Under the pieces are notes generated by a model. It was not told where the DNA came from. It saw only the letters and a program-made list of their open reading frames with translations, and did not search any database. This document shows positions 24,328 to 33,464 of a stretch of 64,000 nucleotides of DNA, in pieces. Origin of the DNA: Fibrella aestuarina BUZ 2 (lineage in GTDB: Bacteria; Bacteroidota; Bacteroidia; Cytophagales; Spirosomataceae); the NCBI RefSeq assembly GCF_000331105.1, contig NC_020054.1, forward strand, positions 1,725,698-1,789,697. The letters are read 5' to 3'. Numbering within the stretch: position 1 is the stretch's first letter; each line of letters starts with the position of its first letter. A program made the translations under genes and the position numbers.

Positions 24328-25899
24328 TTACTGCTGGGTCGGTTTGCTAGACCAGCGGGTAATCTGCCTGATCTCGGCGCTGCCCCCTTCGGCAAATAGG
24401 TCGATGCCGCCGGTTGTCTCCGTCGGGAAAATGTAATCCGTAATGACGCGCTCCCCGTCGTTGGCATACACTTCCACAATCGATTTGTCCACGAAAATAC
24501 GTAGCGTAATCAGGCCGTTTTTCGGGGTTAACGGGGCTTCTTCGACGCTGGCAAACCGCTTGTTGAACGTTACATTCCCCGACTGCCGCCGGTCGAGCTG
24601 AAGCTTGCCATCGGCATAATAGATGGCGGTGGCTTCGTTGGCGCTCCGGGCCAGTTTCAACCCAACCTTTTTGGCAGTACCGGGGGCAATCGTTACCTCC
24701 AGTTCATAGGCGTTGTCGGTAGCCGATTCAAAAGGGATGATTTGGTTGGTGAGGCGAATAGCCTGTCTGGTGCGTTTGTCGCCACGTAGTTTAGCGGTGG
24801 CAGCAATGGGCTGTTGCAGCAGTTGCAGGCCCGCCGGGGTCCGTTTCAGCGCGATCTGCCGGGGCAACGACATGGCGCCTTTAAACGGGGTCGTGGGCAA
24901 ATCACCCGCATAGGCCCAGTTATTGAGCCAGCCAATCATCACCGGTCCCGGCTGACTGGCGGGCAGGTTGTTGTACTGGATGGCCGCGTAATAGTCTTTT
25001 CCCCAATCGACCACGTTGCCCGTCGCGGGCGCAATAGGTTTGGGGTTGGCCGGGTCGAGGATGAAGCGGGTGCCGTCGAACGTACCCACGAAGTATTGCA
25101 TGCCGATAAAGTCTTTCTGGGGGTGCCCCGCCGAGATGAACAGCACCCATTCCTGATCGCCCGTAACGCGCCCGGTTTCGTCCTGAACGGGCACCGGCAT
25201 CAGGGCCGGGCATTCCCATATTTTGGACGTATCGCCCACGGCACCGAAGTCGCTCAGCAGCTCCCAGTTTTTCAGGTCCTTGGAGGCATAAAACAGCGCC
25301 CGGTGCTCAAGCGGTTTGACGGTCGTCATGATCCATTTCTGCTGGGGCGCATACCAGAACACGTTCGGGTCGCGGAATTCTTTGAGCCCCAGATCGACGA
25401 CGGGGTTTTTGGCATATTGGGTCCAGGTACGTCCCTTATCGGCGCTGTAGGCCAGGTTCTGGTACTGAGCCAGGTGCTCATCGCCTTTGGTCACGTGGCC
25501 GGTGTAGAGGGCCACCATACAGTCTTTAGTGCCGGTGGGGCAGAGGCCGTTCCGATTTCCGGCATCAATAACCGAACTGCCTGAGAAAATGGCCGTTTTG
25601 GTTTGGCCATCAGTGTGCGTGAACTCGGGGATGGCGACGGGCAGGTGCTGCCAGTGCAACAGATCGGGGCTGACGGCGTGGCCCCAGCTCATGTGCCCCC
25701 ACTGGTTGGCAAAGGGGTTATGCTGATAAAACAGGTGGTATTCGCCCTCGTAATAGACTAGGCCGTTGGGGTCGTTGATCCAGTTCTGGGGCGGCGTGAA
25801 GTGGTACAGCGGCCGGTAGTCGGGCTTGGGTTGCGCCTGCGCCGTAGCTGTGTTGGACAGCGTGGCCAGTACCGCCAGGGCGATCAGTTGGTTTCTCAT
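24328..25899 (-). CDS. Secreted glycoside hydrolase family 32 (levanase/inulinase/invertase type)
   Basis: A 523-residue beta-fructosidase that cleaves fructosyl linkages of fructans or sucrose. A signal peptide covers residues 1-21 or so (to A-T-A-Q-A). The three catalytic motifs of the five-bladed propeller are present: W-I-N-D43-P-N-G (nucleophile), R-D177-P (transition-state stabiliser) and W-E229-C-P (acid/base). The C-terminal beta-sandwich follows from about 370. It is the last gene of the operon with transporter, fructokinase, SusC and SusD, and a family-2 hairpin lies between SusD and this gene. Endo or exo action, and levan or inulin preference, cannot be decided. Confidence 0.95.
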   Translation of the reverse strand: MRNQLIALAVLATLSNTATAQAQPKPDYRPLYHFTPPQNWINDPNGLVYYEGEYHLFYQHNPFANQWGHMSWGHAVSPDLLHWQHLPVAIPEFTHTDGQTKTAIFSGSSVIDAGNRNGLCPTGTKDCMVALYTGHVTKGDEHLAQYQNLAYSADKGRTWTQYAKNPVVDLGLKEFRDPNVFWYAPQQKWIMTTVKPLEHRALFYASKDLKNWELLSDFGAVGDTSKIWECPALMPVPVQDETGRVTGDQEWVLFISAGHPQKDFIGMQYFVGTFDGTRFILDPANPKPIAPATGNVVDWGKDYYAAIQYNNLPASQPGPVMIGWLNNWAYAGDLPTTPFKGAMSLPRQIALKRTPAGLQLLQQPIAATAKLRGDKRTRQAIRLTNQIIPFESATDNAYELEVTIAPGTAKKVGLKLARSANEATAIYYADGKLQLDRRQSGNVTFNKRFASVEEAPLTPKNGLITLRIFVDKSIVEVYANDGERVITDYIFPTETTGGIDLFAEGGSAEIRQITRWSSKPTQQ

Positions 25900-25917
25900 A
25901 CGATTGTTGGGCGTAGC

Positions 25918-25960
25918 GACGGCGGATGACGATAATTGATTGGGTGCGTCATCCGCCGTC
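25918..25960. repeat. Intercistronic family-2 hairpin between susD-like and GH32 genes
   Basis: GACGGCGGATGACG at 25918-25931 and its exact complement at 25947-25960 form a 14-bp stem in the 68-bp gap inside the operon. It carries the same ATGAC/GTCAT words as the repeats at 13849, 42424 and 57192. In this place it could stabilise the upstream susCD message or lower read-through into GH32. Confidence 0.75.
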
Positions 25961-25967
25961 GGGTCGG

Positions 25968-27686
25968 TTAAAAGCCTGGATTCTGCTTGTACAGCCCTTT
26001 GCTGAAGTTGATCTGGTTAAACGGAATAGGCAGGTACTCGTCGCGGTTTTTGGTGAACTTGGCTTCTTTCAGGTATTCGCGCTTCGTTTTCTCGACCGTG
26101 AAGTAGCTGTTCAGGTAATCGGCCGCGATACCCCAGCGCACCAGATCAAAGAACCGGTTGCCTTCCATCGCTAATTCGAGGCGACGCTCCCACCGCAACG
26201 CCTGCCGGGCGAACGACTGGTTCCAGGTGCAGTTGGTGCCCGGCTTGTACACGTCGATCCGGTAGGTCGAAGTAGGCTTACCCGTCGCATCGATCAGCAG
26301 GCTCGTACTCTTACTAGCCCGCGCCCGAATCTGGTTGATCAGCGGCAGGGCTTCGTCCTGCCGACCCAGCTCGATCAGGGCTTCGGCGCGCCACAGCAGC
26401 ACGTCGGCGTAGCGGATCAGCACCGAATTTTTGGAGCTGCTCATAAACGGCGGCAGCTTGCGGAAGGCCGGGCTATCAGGCGACACCACTTCTTTCAGCG
26501 ACGCCGTGGCACCGTAGATTTCCGGCGCCCGCGCCCATTCCGATTTGAAGATCAGGTTTGGCTTGTACTTGTACGGATGCCCCGGAATGGTGGCCGTGTG
26601 GTCGACGCGCGGATCGACGGGATTGGCCCGGAAATCGTCGGGCGTTTTGATATCGGCGTTGTTAAACGTATCGAAAAGCGGCAGGCCGTTGGCATTGGTT
26701 TTAAACGCGTTGAGCAGGTTCTGGCTGGGTAGGTGGAAGCCGCAGCAGCCAAACTCGGGGTTCATGGGGTAATTGAGCATGCTGCTGTAATCGAGCCGGC
26801 CTTTGGGGGTGCCGTCGTCGAGTGAGCGCTGAATGGCAAAGATCGATTCGAGGCCGTTGTCATACTCGGGCAGGAAGTTCTTGCCAAAATCGTCGTACAG
26901 GCCGTATTTGCCCGACGTGATGATGTCGTTGGTCAGCGTCAGCACTTCCTGAAGCTTGGCGGCGTCGGTGCCCGTCACGTTGTAGCTGGCATCCTGCTTA
27001 TAGGCCTGATAAAGCAGCGTTTTGGCCAGATACGCTTTGGCCGACAACTGGTTGGCGCGGCCCACTTCCGACTGCGTGAGGGGCAGATCCTGCACCCCCG
27101 CCCGGAAATCGGCGGCAATCTTATCCCAGAGTTCGTCGCTCGTCAGGGCTACGTTCGAGATGGTCGCGTATTGATCGTCGGCTACCGTTTCGTCGATGTA
27201 CGGCACCCGGTTCCAGAGCGTTTTCAGCGCGAAATAGGAATGCCCGCGCAGGAAGCGCATCTCGGCCATGCGCACCTTCTTGCTCGGAAACTCGGTCTCG
27301 CTGATGGCGCTCAAGCGGCGCAGCGCATCGTTGGCCCGCGAAATCGACACGTAGTACCGGAACCAGAGCTTGTCGGCAGGTCCCAGATCGGGCCGGATGT
27401 AGGCGAAGGTTTCAAAGAAATGGTACTCGAAAATATCGGCCGTGCCACCCCCACCTTTGTAGGCGTCGCCCGAGCGAAGGTTGCCGTAGGGCCAGAGCGT
27501 GAAGGGCGCCGTAAAATGGTCGTTGCCGATGGCCGAATAGGCCGCTACCACCAGCTTGTCGAGGTTGTCGGGTGTGTTCAGGTCATCGCCGCTGATGACA
27601 GCTTTCGGGGTTACGTCGAGCGTATCCTGGCAGGAGAAACTCGTGGCCAGCAGCGCCGAGAGAACTAACGTTTTGATCGTTTTCAT
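25968..27686 (-). CDS. SusD/RagB family outer-membrane glycan-binding lipoprotein
   Basis: A 572-residue lipoprotein with signal peptide and lipidation site Cys19 (S-F-S-C-Q-D). The SusD fold is indicated by the N-terminal L-D-V-T-P, the TPR-like helices (A-Y-S-A-I-G-N-D and the R-A-N-D-A-L-R-R segment), A-E-M-R-F-L-R-G-H-S-Y-F, V-L-L-W-R-A-E-A-L-I-E-L and the typical end R-R-L-E-L-A-M-E-G-N-R-F-F-D-L-V-R-W, then D-E-Y-L-P-I-P. It binds the polymer at the cell surface and forms the lid of the SusC pore encoded 54 bp upstream. From its operon, the ligand should be a fructan. Confidence 0.96.
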   Translation of the reverse strand: MKTIKTLVLSALLATSFSCQDTLDVTPKAVISGDDLNTPDNLDKLVVAAYSAIGNDHFTAPFTLWPYGNLRSGDAYKGGGGTADIFEYHFFETFAYIRPDLGPADKLWFRYYVSISRANDALRRLSAISETEFPSKKVRMAEMRFLRGHSYFALKTLWNRVPYIDETVADDQYATISNVALTSDELWDKIAADFRAGVQDLPLTQSEVGRANQLSAKAYLAKTLLYQAYKQDASYNVTGTDAAKLQEVLTLTNDIITSGKYGLYDDFGKNFLPEYDNGLESIFAIQRSLDDGTPKGRLDYSSMLNYPMNPEFGCCGFHLPSQNLLNAFKTNANGLPLFDTFNNADIKTPDDFRANPVDPRVDHTATIPGHPYKYKPNLIFKSEWARAPEIYGATASLKEVVSPDSPAFRKLPPFMSSSKNSVLIRYADVLLWRAEALIELGRQDEALPLINQIRARASKSTSLLIDATGKPTSTYRIDVYKPGTNCTWNQSFARQALRWERRLELAMEGNRFFDLVRWGIAADYLNSYFTVEKTKREYLKEAKFTKNRDEYLPIPFNQINFSKGLYKQNPGF

Positions 27687-27740
27687 AAAGAGTAAGTTCG
27701 TTGCCGCTGCCGCAAGTGGCGGGCAGCAGCGGCAATTGGT

Positions 27741-30700
27741 TTAGAAGGAGACGTTCACGCCGGCCGTGTACATGGCCGGGATTGGGTACGTGCTGTTGGG
27801 CGTTTCGGGGTCGACGCCCGTGTAGGCGTTGGCGCGCGTGCCGGGCCTGATCGTCAGGATGTTCTGGCCCTGCACATACACGCGGGCGCGCTGCATCTTC
27901 AGGCGTTGTGTCAGCGCCGTGGGTACGTTGTAGCCGAACTGGATGTTCCGCAGTTTCAGGTACGACCCGTTCTCGATGAAGTAGGTCGACGTACGGCCTT
28001 CGTTGTTTTTGTCGGTCAGCGTTACGGCCGGAATCGACGAGCCCGTGTTGGTCGGTGACCAGGCCTGCAACGTGCGCGCGCCCCAGTTGGTACCGGCCCA
28101 GAGCGACGTAAAGTCGGTCAGGATTTTATTGTCGTTGTAGACGTCGACACCCTGCACACCCTGGAAGAACAGAGCCAGATCGAAGCCCCGGTACGACAGG
28201 CTGGTGTTGAACCCGTAGATAAATTTGGGGTCACGAACGGCAATCCAGGTGCGGTCGTTCGCGTCGATCTTGTTGTCGCCGTTCAGGTCTTTGTAGCGGA
28301 TGCGCCCGACGCCTTTCCCCACCTGATCGCCCACCGCATCGACCTCAGCCTGGCTCTGAAAAATACCGTCGGTCACGTACCCATAGGTCGAGTTGATCGA
28401 CCGGCCCAGGATGTTGTCGGTCGTGCCGTTGCCGCCGTAGGCATTGACCACCTCTTCGGGCAGCGCCACCACCCTGTTGCGGTAGGTTGAGACGTTGGCC
28501 GAGATGTTGTAGCTGAACTCCGAACCGATTTTATTCTGGTAGCCCAGTTGCACTTCGACACCCCGGTTTTGCAGGGCAGCCCCGTTGACCCACCGGCCAC
28601 CGCCGTCGCCCACAACGGCCAGGTAGGGCGGTTGCACCAGAATGTCTTTGGTATTCTTGACAAAGTAATCGATCGAGCCGGTCAGTTTGTAGTTGAACAG
28701 GCTGAAATCAAGCCCGACATTGGTCTGGGTCAGGGTTTCCCAGCGCAGGTTGCTGTTGCCCAACTGAATGCGCCGGAAGCCCGACGGTAACGTACCCGAC
28801 GCCTGCCCACCAATGGCGTAGGCCGTGCCGTTGTCGTTGTCCCAGGTAGCGTCGGTACCGTATTGGGGGATGTAGAGCGCGTAGATGGCGTTGTTGGCGA
28901 TGTTTTGGTTGCCCGTCTGGCCCCAGCCCGCACGCAGTTTCAGGTCCGAAATGATCGGAAGCCGGTCTTTGACGAAGGCTTCTTCGCTGATGCGCCAGCC
29001 GAGCGATACCGCCGGGAACGTACCATAGCGATTGTCCTGCCCGAAGCGCGACGAGCCATCGCGGCGTAGCGTGACCGCTGCCAGATAGCGGTCGTTGAAC
29101 GCGTAGTTGACTTTCCCGAAAAACGACATCAGCGCGTAGGCTTGCCCCGACCCGCCATTGTCTTTGTTGCCCGACCCGGCGTCGAGGTACATGTAGTCAG
29201 GGTTTTGCAGGGCGAAGTTTTCGCGCATGGCTGAGAAACCACTGCCCGTGAACTGAATCTGCTCGGTGCCAGCCAGGGCTTCCACCCGGCTCTTGCCCAG
29301 CGTCAGGTCATAGTTCAGCGTGTTCTGCCAGACCCAGTTGCCATAAAAATTGCTGAAGTTGGTCACCCGGTTGGTGTTGTCCGACAGGAAGCCCGACGTG
29401 TACGCCTTGTACATCGATCGTAGGCTGGTCAGGGTGTAATCGACACCGATGTTCGAGCGCAGCCGAAGCCCTTTCAGCGGCTCTACCTCGATAAACGCGT
29501 TCCCGAAGAGCCGGCCGCCGTAGGTTTTGTTCTGCGCGTTGTCTTCGATGAGCCGCACCGGATTGTGCCGGTCGGTCATGCTTGGTGCGGGGCCGCCCCA
29601 GCCGCCCGTTTCCGTGTAGACCGGCACAATGGGCTGCTGCACCAGGGCCAGGTACATGATGTCGCCCACCGGGATCTCGGTGTTACGTGTCTTGGTGAAC
29701 ATGACATTCTCGCCCACTTTGAGCCGCCCGTTCAGGAAGCTGTAGTCTGAGTTCATGCGGGCCGTAATCCGGTTGAAGTTGGTGCCCCGGATGATGCCGT
29801 CGTGGTTGAAATAGTTGAGCGAAAACAGCATGTTGCCCCGCTCACCGCCGTTGGCCAGGCTCAGGTCATACGACTGGATAATGCCCGTCCGCGCTATTTC
29901 GTCGAACCAGCGCGTATCGGACGGGCGCATGGTTTTCTGGGGGTCTATAAACTCAGGTACGTTCACGCTCTGTAACACCGGCTTGCCATCGGGGCCGGGC
30001 ACAGTCTGGAACGAATAGATGGGGCTGACGGGCGTTACGCCGTCGTTGGTAGCCGCCTGCCAGAACACCCGCCCCCGCTGCTCGGTATTCAGCACATCGA
30101 GTTTCGAGTTGTAGCGCTGGGCAGTAGTATAGGCGGTGAAGTCGATGCGGCTGACACCTTTTTTGGCCCGCTTGGTGGTCACGATGATGACGCCATTCCC
30201 CGCCCGTGAACCATAGATGCTGGCTGCCGACGCGTCTTTGAGCACCTGAATCGACTCGATGTCGTTCTGATTGAGCGTTTGCAGCCCTTCGGTCGTTGGC
30301 ACACCGTCGATGACGTAGAGCGGGCTGTTGTTGCCCAACGTACCTACCCCGCGAATCTGCACGTTGGCCCCCGCGCCGGGGTTTCCGTCGGTGGTGATAA
30401 ACACGCCCGCCACGCGCCCCTGCAGGTTTTGCATCACGTTGGGGGCGGGCAGCGTTTTCACGTCGCTCACGTTCACCACGGCAACGGCTCCCGTCAGGTC
30501 GGCTTTGCGTTCGGTTCGGTAACCCGTCACGACCACCTCCGTCAGGTTTTGCTGGTCTTCGGCCAGCGTTACGTTGAGGGTGCCGCCGTTACCCACGGGC
30601 ACCTCTTTGGGCAGCATCCCGACGAAAGAGAACACCAGCGTGGAGCCCGGCGAAACCGTGAGTTGGTAGACACCGTCGGCGTTGGACGTCGTCCCGTTTT

Positions 30701-30863
30701 GCCGAACCGCCGGACCATCGCCTTTTTCAATGACGGTTACACCGGGAATGGGCCTGCCGTCGGCCTGCCCCGTCACCACCCCGGTGACAGAAAGTTTGCT
30801 TTGAGCCAGCGCCATCTGGCTAATGCCCAAAGCCAGCATAAGGAAGAGTACGGCTTGTTTCAT
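27741..30863 (-). CDS. SusC/RagA family TonB-dependent outer-membrane transporter
   Basis: A 1040-residue transporter that imports oligosaccharides with energy from TonB. I start it at the ATG at 30861-30863, where the peptide M-K-Q-A-V-L-F-L-M-L-A-L-G is a good signal; a longer frame exists but would overlap the fructokinase gene. A carboxypeptidase-like domain (about 25-105) follows the signal, then the TonB-box region T-E-V-V-V-T-G-Y, the plug with V-Q-I-R-G-V-G-T and P-L-Y-V-I-D-G-V-P, and a beta-barrel ending N-V-S-F. It pairs with the SusD gene downstream. The fructan substrate is inferred from its GH32, fructokinase and sensor neighbours. Confidence 0.96.
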   Translation of the reverse strand: MKQAVLFLMLALGISQMALAQSKLSVTGVVTGQADGRPIPGVTVIEKGDGPAVRQNGTTSNADGVYQLTVSPGSTLVFSFVGMLPKEVPVGNGGTLNVTLAEDQQNLTEVVVTGYRTERKADLTGAVAVVNVSDVKTLPAPNVMQNLQGRVAGVFITTDGNPGAGANVQIRGVGTLGNNSPLYVIDGVPTTEGLQTLNQNDIESIQVLKDASAASIYGSRAGNGVIIVTTKRAKKGVSRIDFTAYTTAQRYNSKLDVLNTEQRGRVFWQAATNDGVTPVSPIYSFQTVPGPDGKPVLQSVNVPEFIDPQKTMRPSDTRWFDEIARTGIIQSYDLSLANGGERGNMLFSLNYFNHDGIIRGTNFNRITARMNSDYSFLNGRLKVGENVMFTKTRNTEIPVGDIMYLALVQQPIVPVYTETGGWGGPAPSMTDRHNPVRLIEDNAQNKTYGGRLFGNAFIEVEPLKGLRLRSNIGVDYTLTSLRSMYKAYTSGFLSDNTNRVTNFSNFYGNWVWQNTLNYDLTLGKSRVEALAGTEQIQFTGSGFSAMRENFALQNPDYMYLDAGSGNKDNGGSGQAYALMSFFGKVNYAFNDRYLAAVTLRRDGSSRFGQDNRYGTFPAVSLGWRISEEAFVKDRLPIISDLKLRAGWGQTGNQNIANNAIYALYIPQYGTDATWDNDNGTAYAIGGQASGTLPSGFRRIQLGNSNLRWETLTQTNVGLDFSLFNYKLTGSIDYFVKNTKDILVQPPYLAVVGDGGGRWVNGAALQNRGVEVQLGYQNKIGSEFSYNISANVSTYRNRVVALPEEVVNAYGGNGTTDNILGRSINSTYGYVTDGIFQSQAEVDAVGDQVGKGVGRIRYKDLNGDNKIDANDRTWIAVRDPKFIYGFNTSLSYRGFDLALFFQGVQGVDVYNDNKILTDFTSLWAGTNWGARTLQAWSPTNTGSSIPAVTLTDKNNEGRTSTYFIENGSYLKLRNIQFGYNVPTALTQRLKMQRARVYVQGQNILTIRPGTRANAYTGVDPETPNSTYPIPAMYTAGVNVSF

Positions 30864-30906
30864 ACGTTTTGAGGAGTTATTGGATTTAGTAAAGGGAAAG
30901 AAGGGG

Positions 30907-31845
30907 CTAGGGTATGGCCGGTGCCAGCGAACCAGCCAGTGGGCGGGCGGCGGCCAGGAAAGCCTGAATCGTGTCTTCGGAAAAGGATGGTGTGGCGCCG
31001 TGCTGGGTGGCGACGTAAGCGCCGGTCGCGCAGGCCAGTTCGAGCGCCTGCCGGGTGGGTCTGCCCGCCCGCAGGCTGGCCAGCAACGCCGCCAGAAACG
31101 AATCACCACTGCCGATGGTGTCGGCCACCTGCACCGGAAAGCCCCCCTGCCGAACGTACCCAGCGTGGTCGAGCAAGGCCGCGCCGTCAGGCCCCAGCGT
31201 GACGCAGAGCGTGTCGAGCTGGTAGTGGTTATATAGCTGCTGCATGGCTAGTTTGAGATCGGGTTCGTAGCCGTGCCAGTCGGTCAGCTCGATCAGTTCA
31301 TGCTCATTGAGCTTCACCAGATTGGCCCGGCTCAGCAACGCCTCGATCGTTGGCCGGTCGTAGTGCGGGGCGCGCAGGTTCACGTCAAATACCGTTTGCG
31401 TACCCGATTGGGCGGCTACGTCCAGGAGCCCGAGCAGCGTCTCGCCGGTTTGTGGGCTCCGCGCCGCCAGACTGCCGTAGATGAATACCTCGCTTTGTCG
31501 AACCAGTTCGGTCTGGGCGTCGTCGGGCTGGATGTAATCCCAGGCGACCGGCTGCACAATCTTGTAGGTGACTTCGTTGGCATCCGAAACGTTCGCTTTG
31601 GCCACGCCCGTCAGGTGCGATTGACCGATCTGCACGTAAGGGGTGGACAGGCCGTGGTCGTGCAGGAAATCGAGCAGTTCGCGGCCCAGGTCGTCGGTGC
31701 CTACCCGGCTGATGAGCTGGGCCTGCTGCCCGAGGTTGCGCAGGTGCAGCGCCACGTTCATGGGCGCACCACCGGCTTGTTTACCCGTCGGCAGCACGTC
31801 CCAGAGGACTTCACCGAAACAGACGAATGTGGGTAGTTGAGTCAT
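30907..31845 (-). CDS. PfkB-family carbohydrate kinase, probable fructokinase
   Basis: A 312-residue ribokinase-fold kinase that should phosphorylate fructose with ATP in the cytoplasm. It opens C-F-G-E-V-L-W-D and has the substrate loop G-G-A-P-M-N-V-A, then V-K-L-N-E-H-E and the anion hole/catalytic motif T-I-G-S-G-D248-S-F. The G-G-A-P-x-N form near the start is typical of fructokinases of Bacteroidota fructan loci. It lies 39 bp after the porter gene and 43 bp before the SusC gene, inside the operon. Fructose as substrate is strongly suggested by this context but not proven by sequence. Confidence 0.9.
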   Translation of the reverse strand: MTQLPTFVCFGEVLWDVLPTGKQAGGAPMNVALHLRNLGQQAQLISRVGTDDLGRELLDFLHDHGLSTPYVQIGQSHLTGVAKANVSDANEVTYKIVQPVAWDYIQPDDAQTELVRQSEVFIYGSLAARSPQTGETLLGLLDVAAQSGTQTVFDVNLRAPHYDRPTIEALLSRANLVKLNEHELIELTDWHGYEPDLKLAMQQLYNHYQLDTLCVTLGPDGAALLDHAGYVRQGGFPVQVADTIGSGDSFLAALLASLRAGRPTRQALELACATGAYVATQHGATPSFSEDTIQAFLAAARPLAGSLAPAIP

Positions 31846-31884
31846 TAGTTGGGGTGTTTGGGGGGTGTAGCCAGGCGTCGGCGG

Positions 31885-33219
31885 TTAGTGCACCACGAAG
31901 GTTTTGCCGACTTGTTCGAGGCTGGTCCCTTTGGTTTCGGGCATCCATTTCCAGACAAAGACCAGTTGGAGCACCATCATCAGGCAGAAGAACAGGAAGG
32001 TGTAAGCACCGCCCAGCTTTTCGGCGAAGTAGGGAAACGCAAACGTGATGACGGCGGCCATGAGCCAGTGGGTAAAGCTGCCCAGCGCCTGCCCGTTGGC
32101 ACGCACCTCGTTGGGGAAGATTTCGGAGATGAACACCCAGATCACGCCGCCCTGCGAAAAGGCAAAGAAGGCGATGTAGACAAACAGGAGTACCGGTACC
32201 GACATGCCCCCGAAGTCGTGCACGTAGAAGGCGCGGGCAACCAGACCCAGCGTGGCGATCAACCCCAGCGACCCGATGAACATGAGCGTCCGGCGGCCAA
32301 AGCGGTCGATCAGGTTCATGGCCAAGAGCGTGAAGAGCAGGTTGATCACCCCGATTCCTGCCGACGACAGCAGCGCCGAGCTTTTGCCCAAGCCCGTCAT
32401 TTCAAAAATCCGGGGGGCGTAGTAGATGATGGCGTTGATGCCCGATACCTGGTTAAACACGGCAAACAGCACGGCCAGCATCACGGGCACTTTGTAACGG
32501 GCAGAAAACAGCCGGGCGGGTTGCTGCGAGAGGGTTTGCTGCTCGGCCGTGTAGCGGAGGGCGTCGAGCGTATCTTCGTAATGGTCGGCGTCGATCAGTT
32601 GCAGCACCTCGCGGGCTTCTTCCACGCGCCCGGCTCGCAACAGCAGCCAGCGGGGGCTTTCGGGAATCAGGAGCACCGCCAGCAGAAACAACAGCGACGG
32701 GATGGCCTGCACGCCGAGCATCCAGCGCCAGGCGGCATCGCCTGCGTTCTGCAAGAGGTAATTCGACAGGTAGGCGATCAGAATGCCCAGCACCACGTTG
32801 AACTGGAACAAGGCCACCAGCCGCCCCCGCGACCGGGCCGGCGAGATTTCGGTGATGTACATGGGAGCGGCCACCGACGACGCCCCGACGCCCAGCCCGC
32901 CCAGAAAACGGAAGACAAGAAAGACGCTCCAGTCGACGGCGAGCGACGTACCCAGCGATGAAACCAAATACAGAACGGCAATCCAGAAGAGGGTTTTACG
33001 GCGCCCGTAGCGCTCGGCCGGGATACCGCCCAGCATGGCGCCGAGCACCGTACCGAACAGCGCCATCGAGACTGTAAGGCCGTGTTCCCACACGCTGAGT
33101 TGCCAGAGTTCCTGAAGCGACTGCTCGACACCCGAGATTACGGCCGTGTCAAACCCGAAAAGAAAGCCGCCCAGAGCAGCCGTAATAGACCAAAGAAAAA
33201 TGCGTTGTTGTTGGCTCAT
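31885..33219 (-). CDS. Major facilitator superfamily sugar porter
   Basis: A 444-residue inner-membrane protein with about twelve hydrophobic helices and the sugar-porter signatures: G-F-L-F-G-F-D-T-A-V-I-S-G in helix 1, A-E-R-Y-G-R-R after helix 2, R-F-L-G-G-L-G-V-G in helix 4, P-E-S-P-R-W-L before the central loop, D-R-F-G-R-R, and P-E-T-K-G near the C-terminus. It probably brings in fructose by proton symport. It is the first gene of the fructan operon, with an exact -7 promoter element 30 nt upstream of the start. Confidence 0.94.
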   Translation of the reverse strand: MSQQQRIFLWSITAALGGFLFGFDTAVISGVEQSLQELWQLSVWEHGLTVSMALFGTVLGAMLGGIPAERYGRRKTLFWIAVLYLVSSLGTSLAVDWSVFLVFRFLGGLGVGASSVAAPMYITEISPARSRGRLVALFQFNVVLGILIAYLSNYLLQNAGDAAWRWMLGVQAIPSLLFLLAVLLIPESPRWLLLRAGRVEEAREVLQLIDADHYEDTLDALRYTAEQQTLSQQPARLFSARYKVPVMLAVLFAVFNQVSGINAIIYYAPRIFEMTGLGKSSALLSSAGIGVINLLFTLLAMNLIDRFGRRTLMFIGSLGLIATLGLVARAFYVHDFGGMSVPVLLFVYIAFFAFSQGGVIWVFISEIFPNEVRANGQALGSFTHWLMAAVITFAFPYFAEKLGGAYTFLFFCLMMVLQLVFVWKWMPETKGTSLEQVGKTFVVH

Positions 33220-33248
33220 GTCAGACAGGGAAGCGTCGTTTGATGAGC

Positions 33249-33256
33249 CAAAGCTA
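33249..33256 (-). promoter_or_regulatory. Promoter element of the fructan operon
   Basis: On the minus strand TAGCTTTG, an exact TAnnTTTG match, lies 30 nt upstream of the porter start codon. I see no good -33 TTG, which fits a promoter that needs an activator such as the AraC-type domain of the adjacent hybrid sensor. The operator itself cannot be recognised in the 245-bp gap 33220-33464. Confidence 0.6.
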
Positions 33257-33464
33257 GTAGGGCACCTGCCCCGCCGACTTACGAAAATCGTTCAGATACT
33301 TATGTATTGAATGATTATTGAATATCGTTGATTGTCAATATATTAACTTGAAAGGCTGCAGGCTGAGTTTCGATTTTGATACGGCTAGTTTGGGTTTTGT
33401 TACAAACTCGTATAGCCTCATACTTCGTAGAGGCTTGCCCATTGGCGGGCAACGTACCTGCCCG

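Noticed and set aside
30864..31109. An N-terminal extension of the SusC gene by 82 residues
   Set aside because: It would overlap the fructokinase gene, has no signal peptide at its start, and the ATG at 30861-30863 begins a perfect signal peptide.
31849..32961. A 370-codon plus-strand frame opposite the sugar porter gene
   Set aside because: It is rich in His/Gln/Arg and has no family motif; it mirrors the codon pattern of the porter gene on the other strand.
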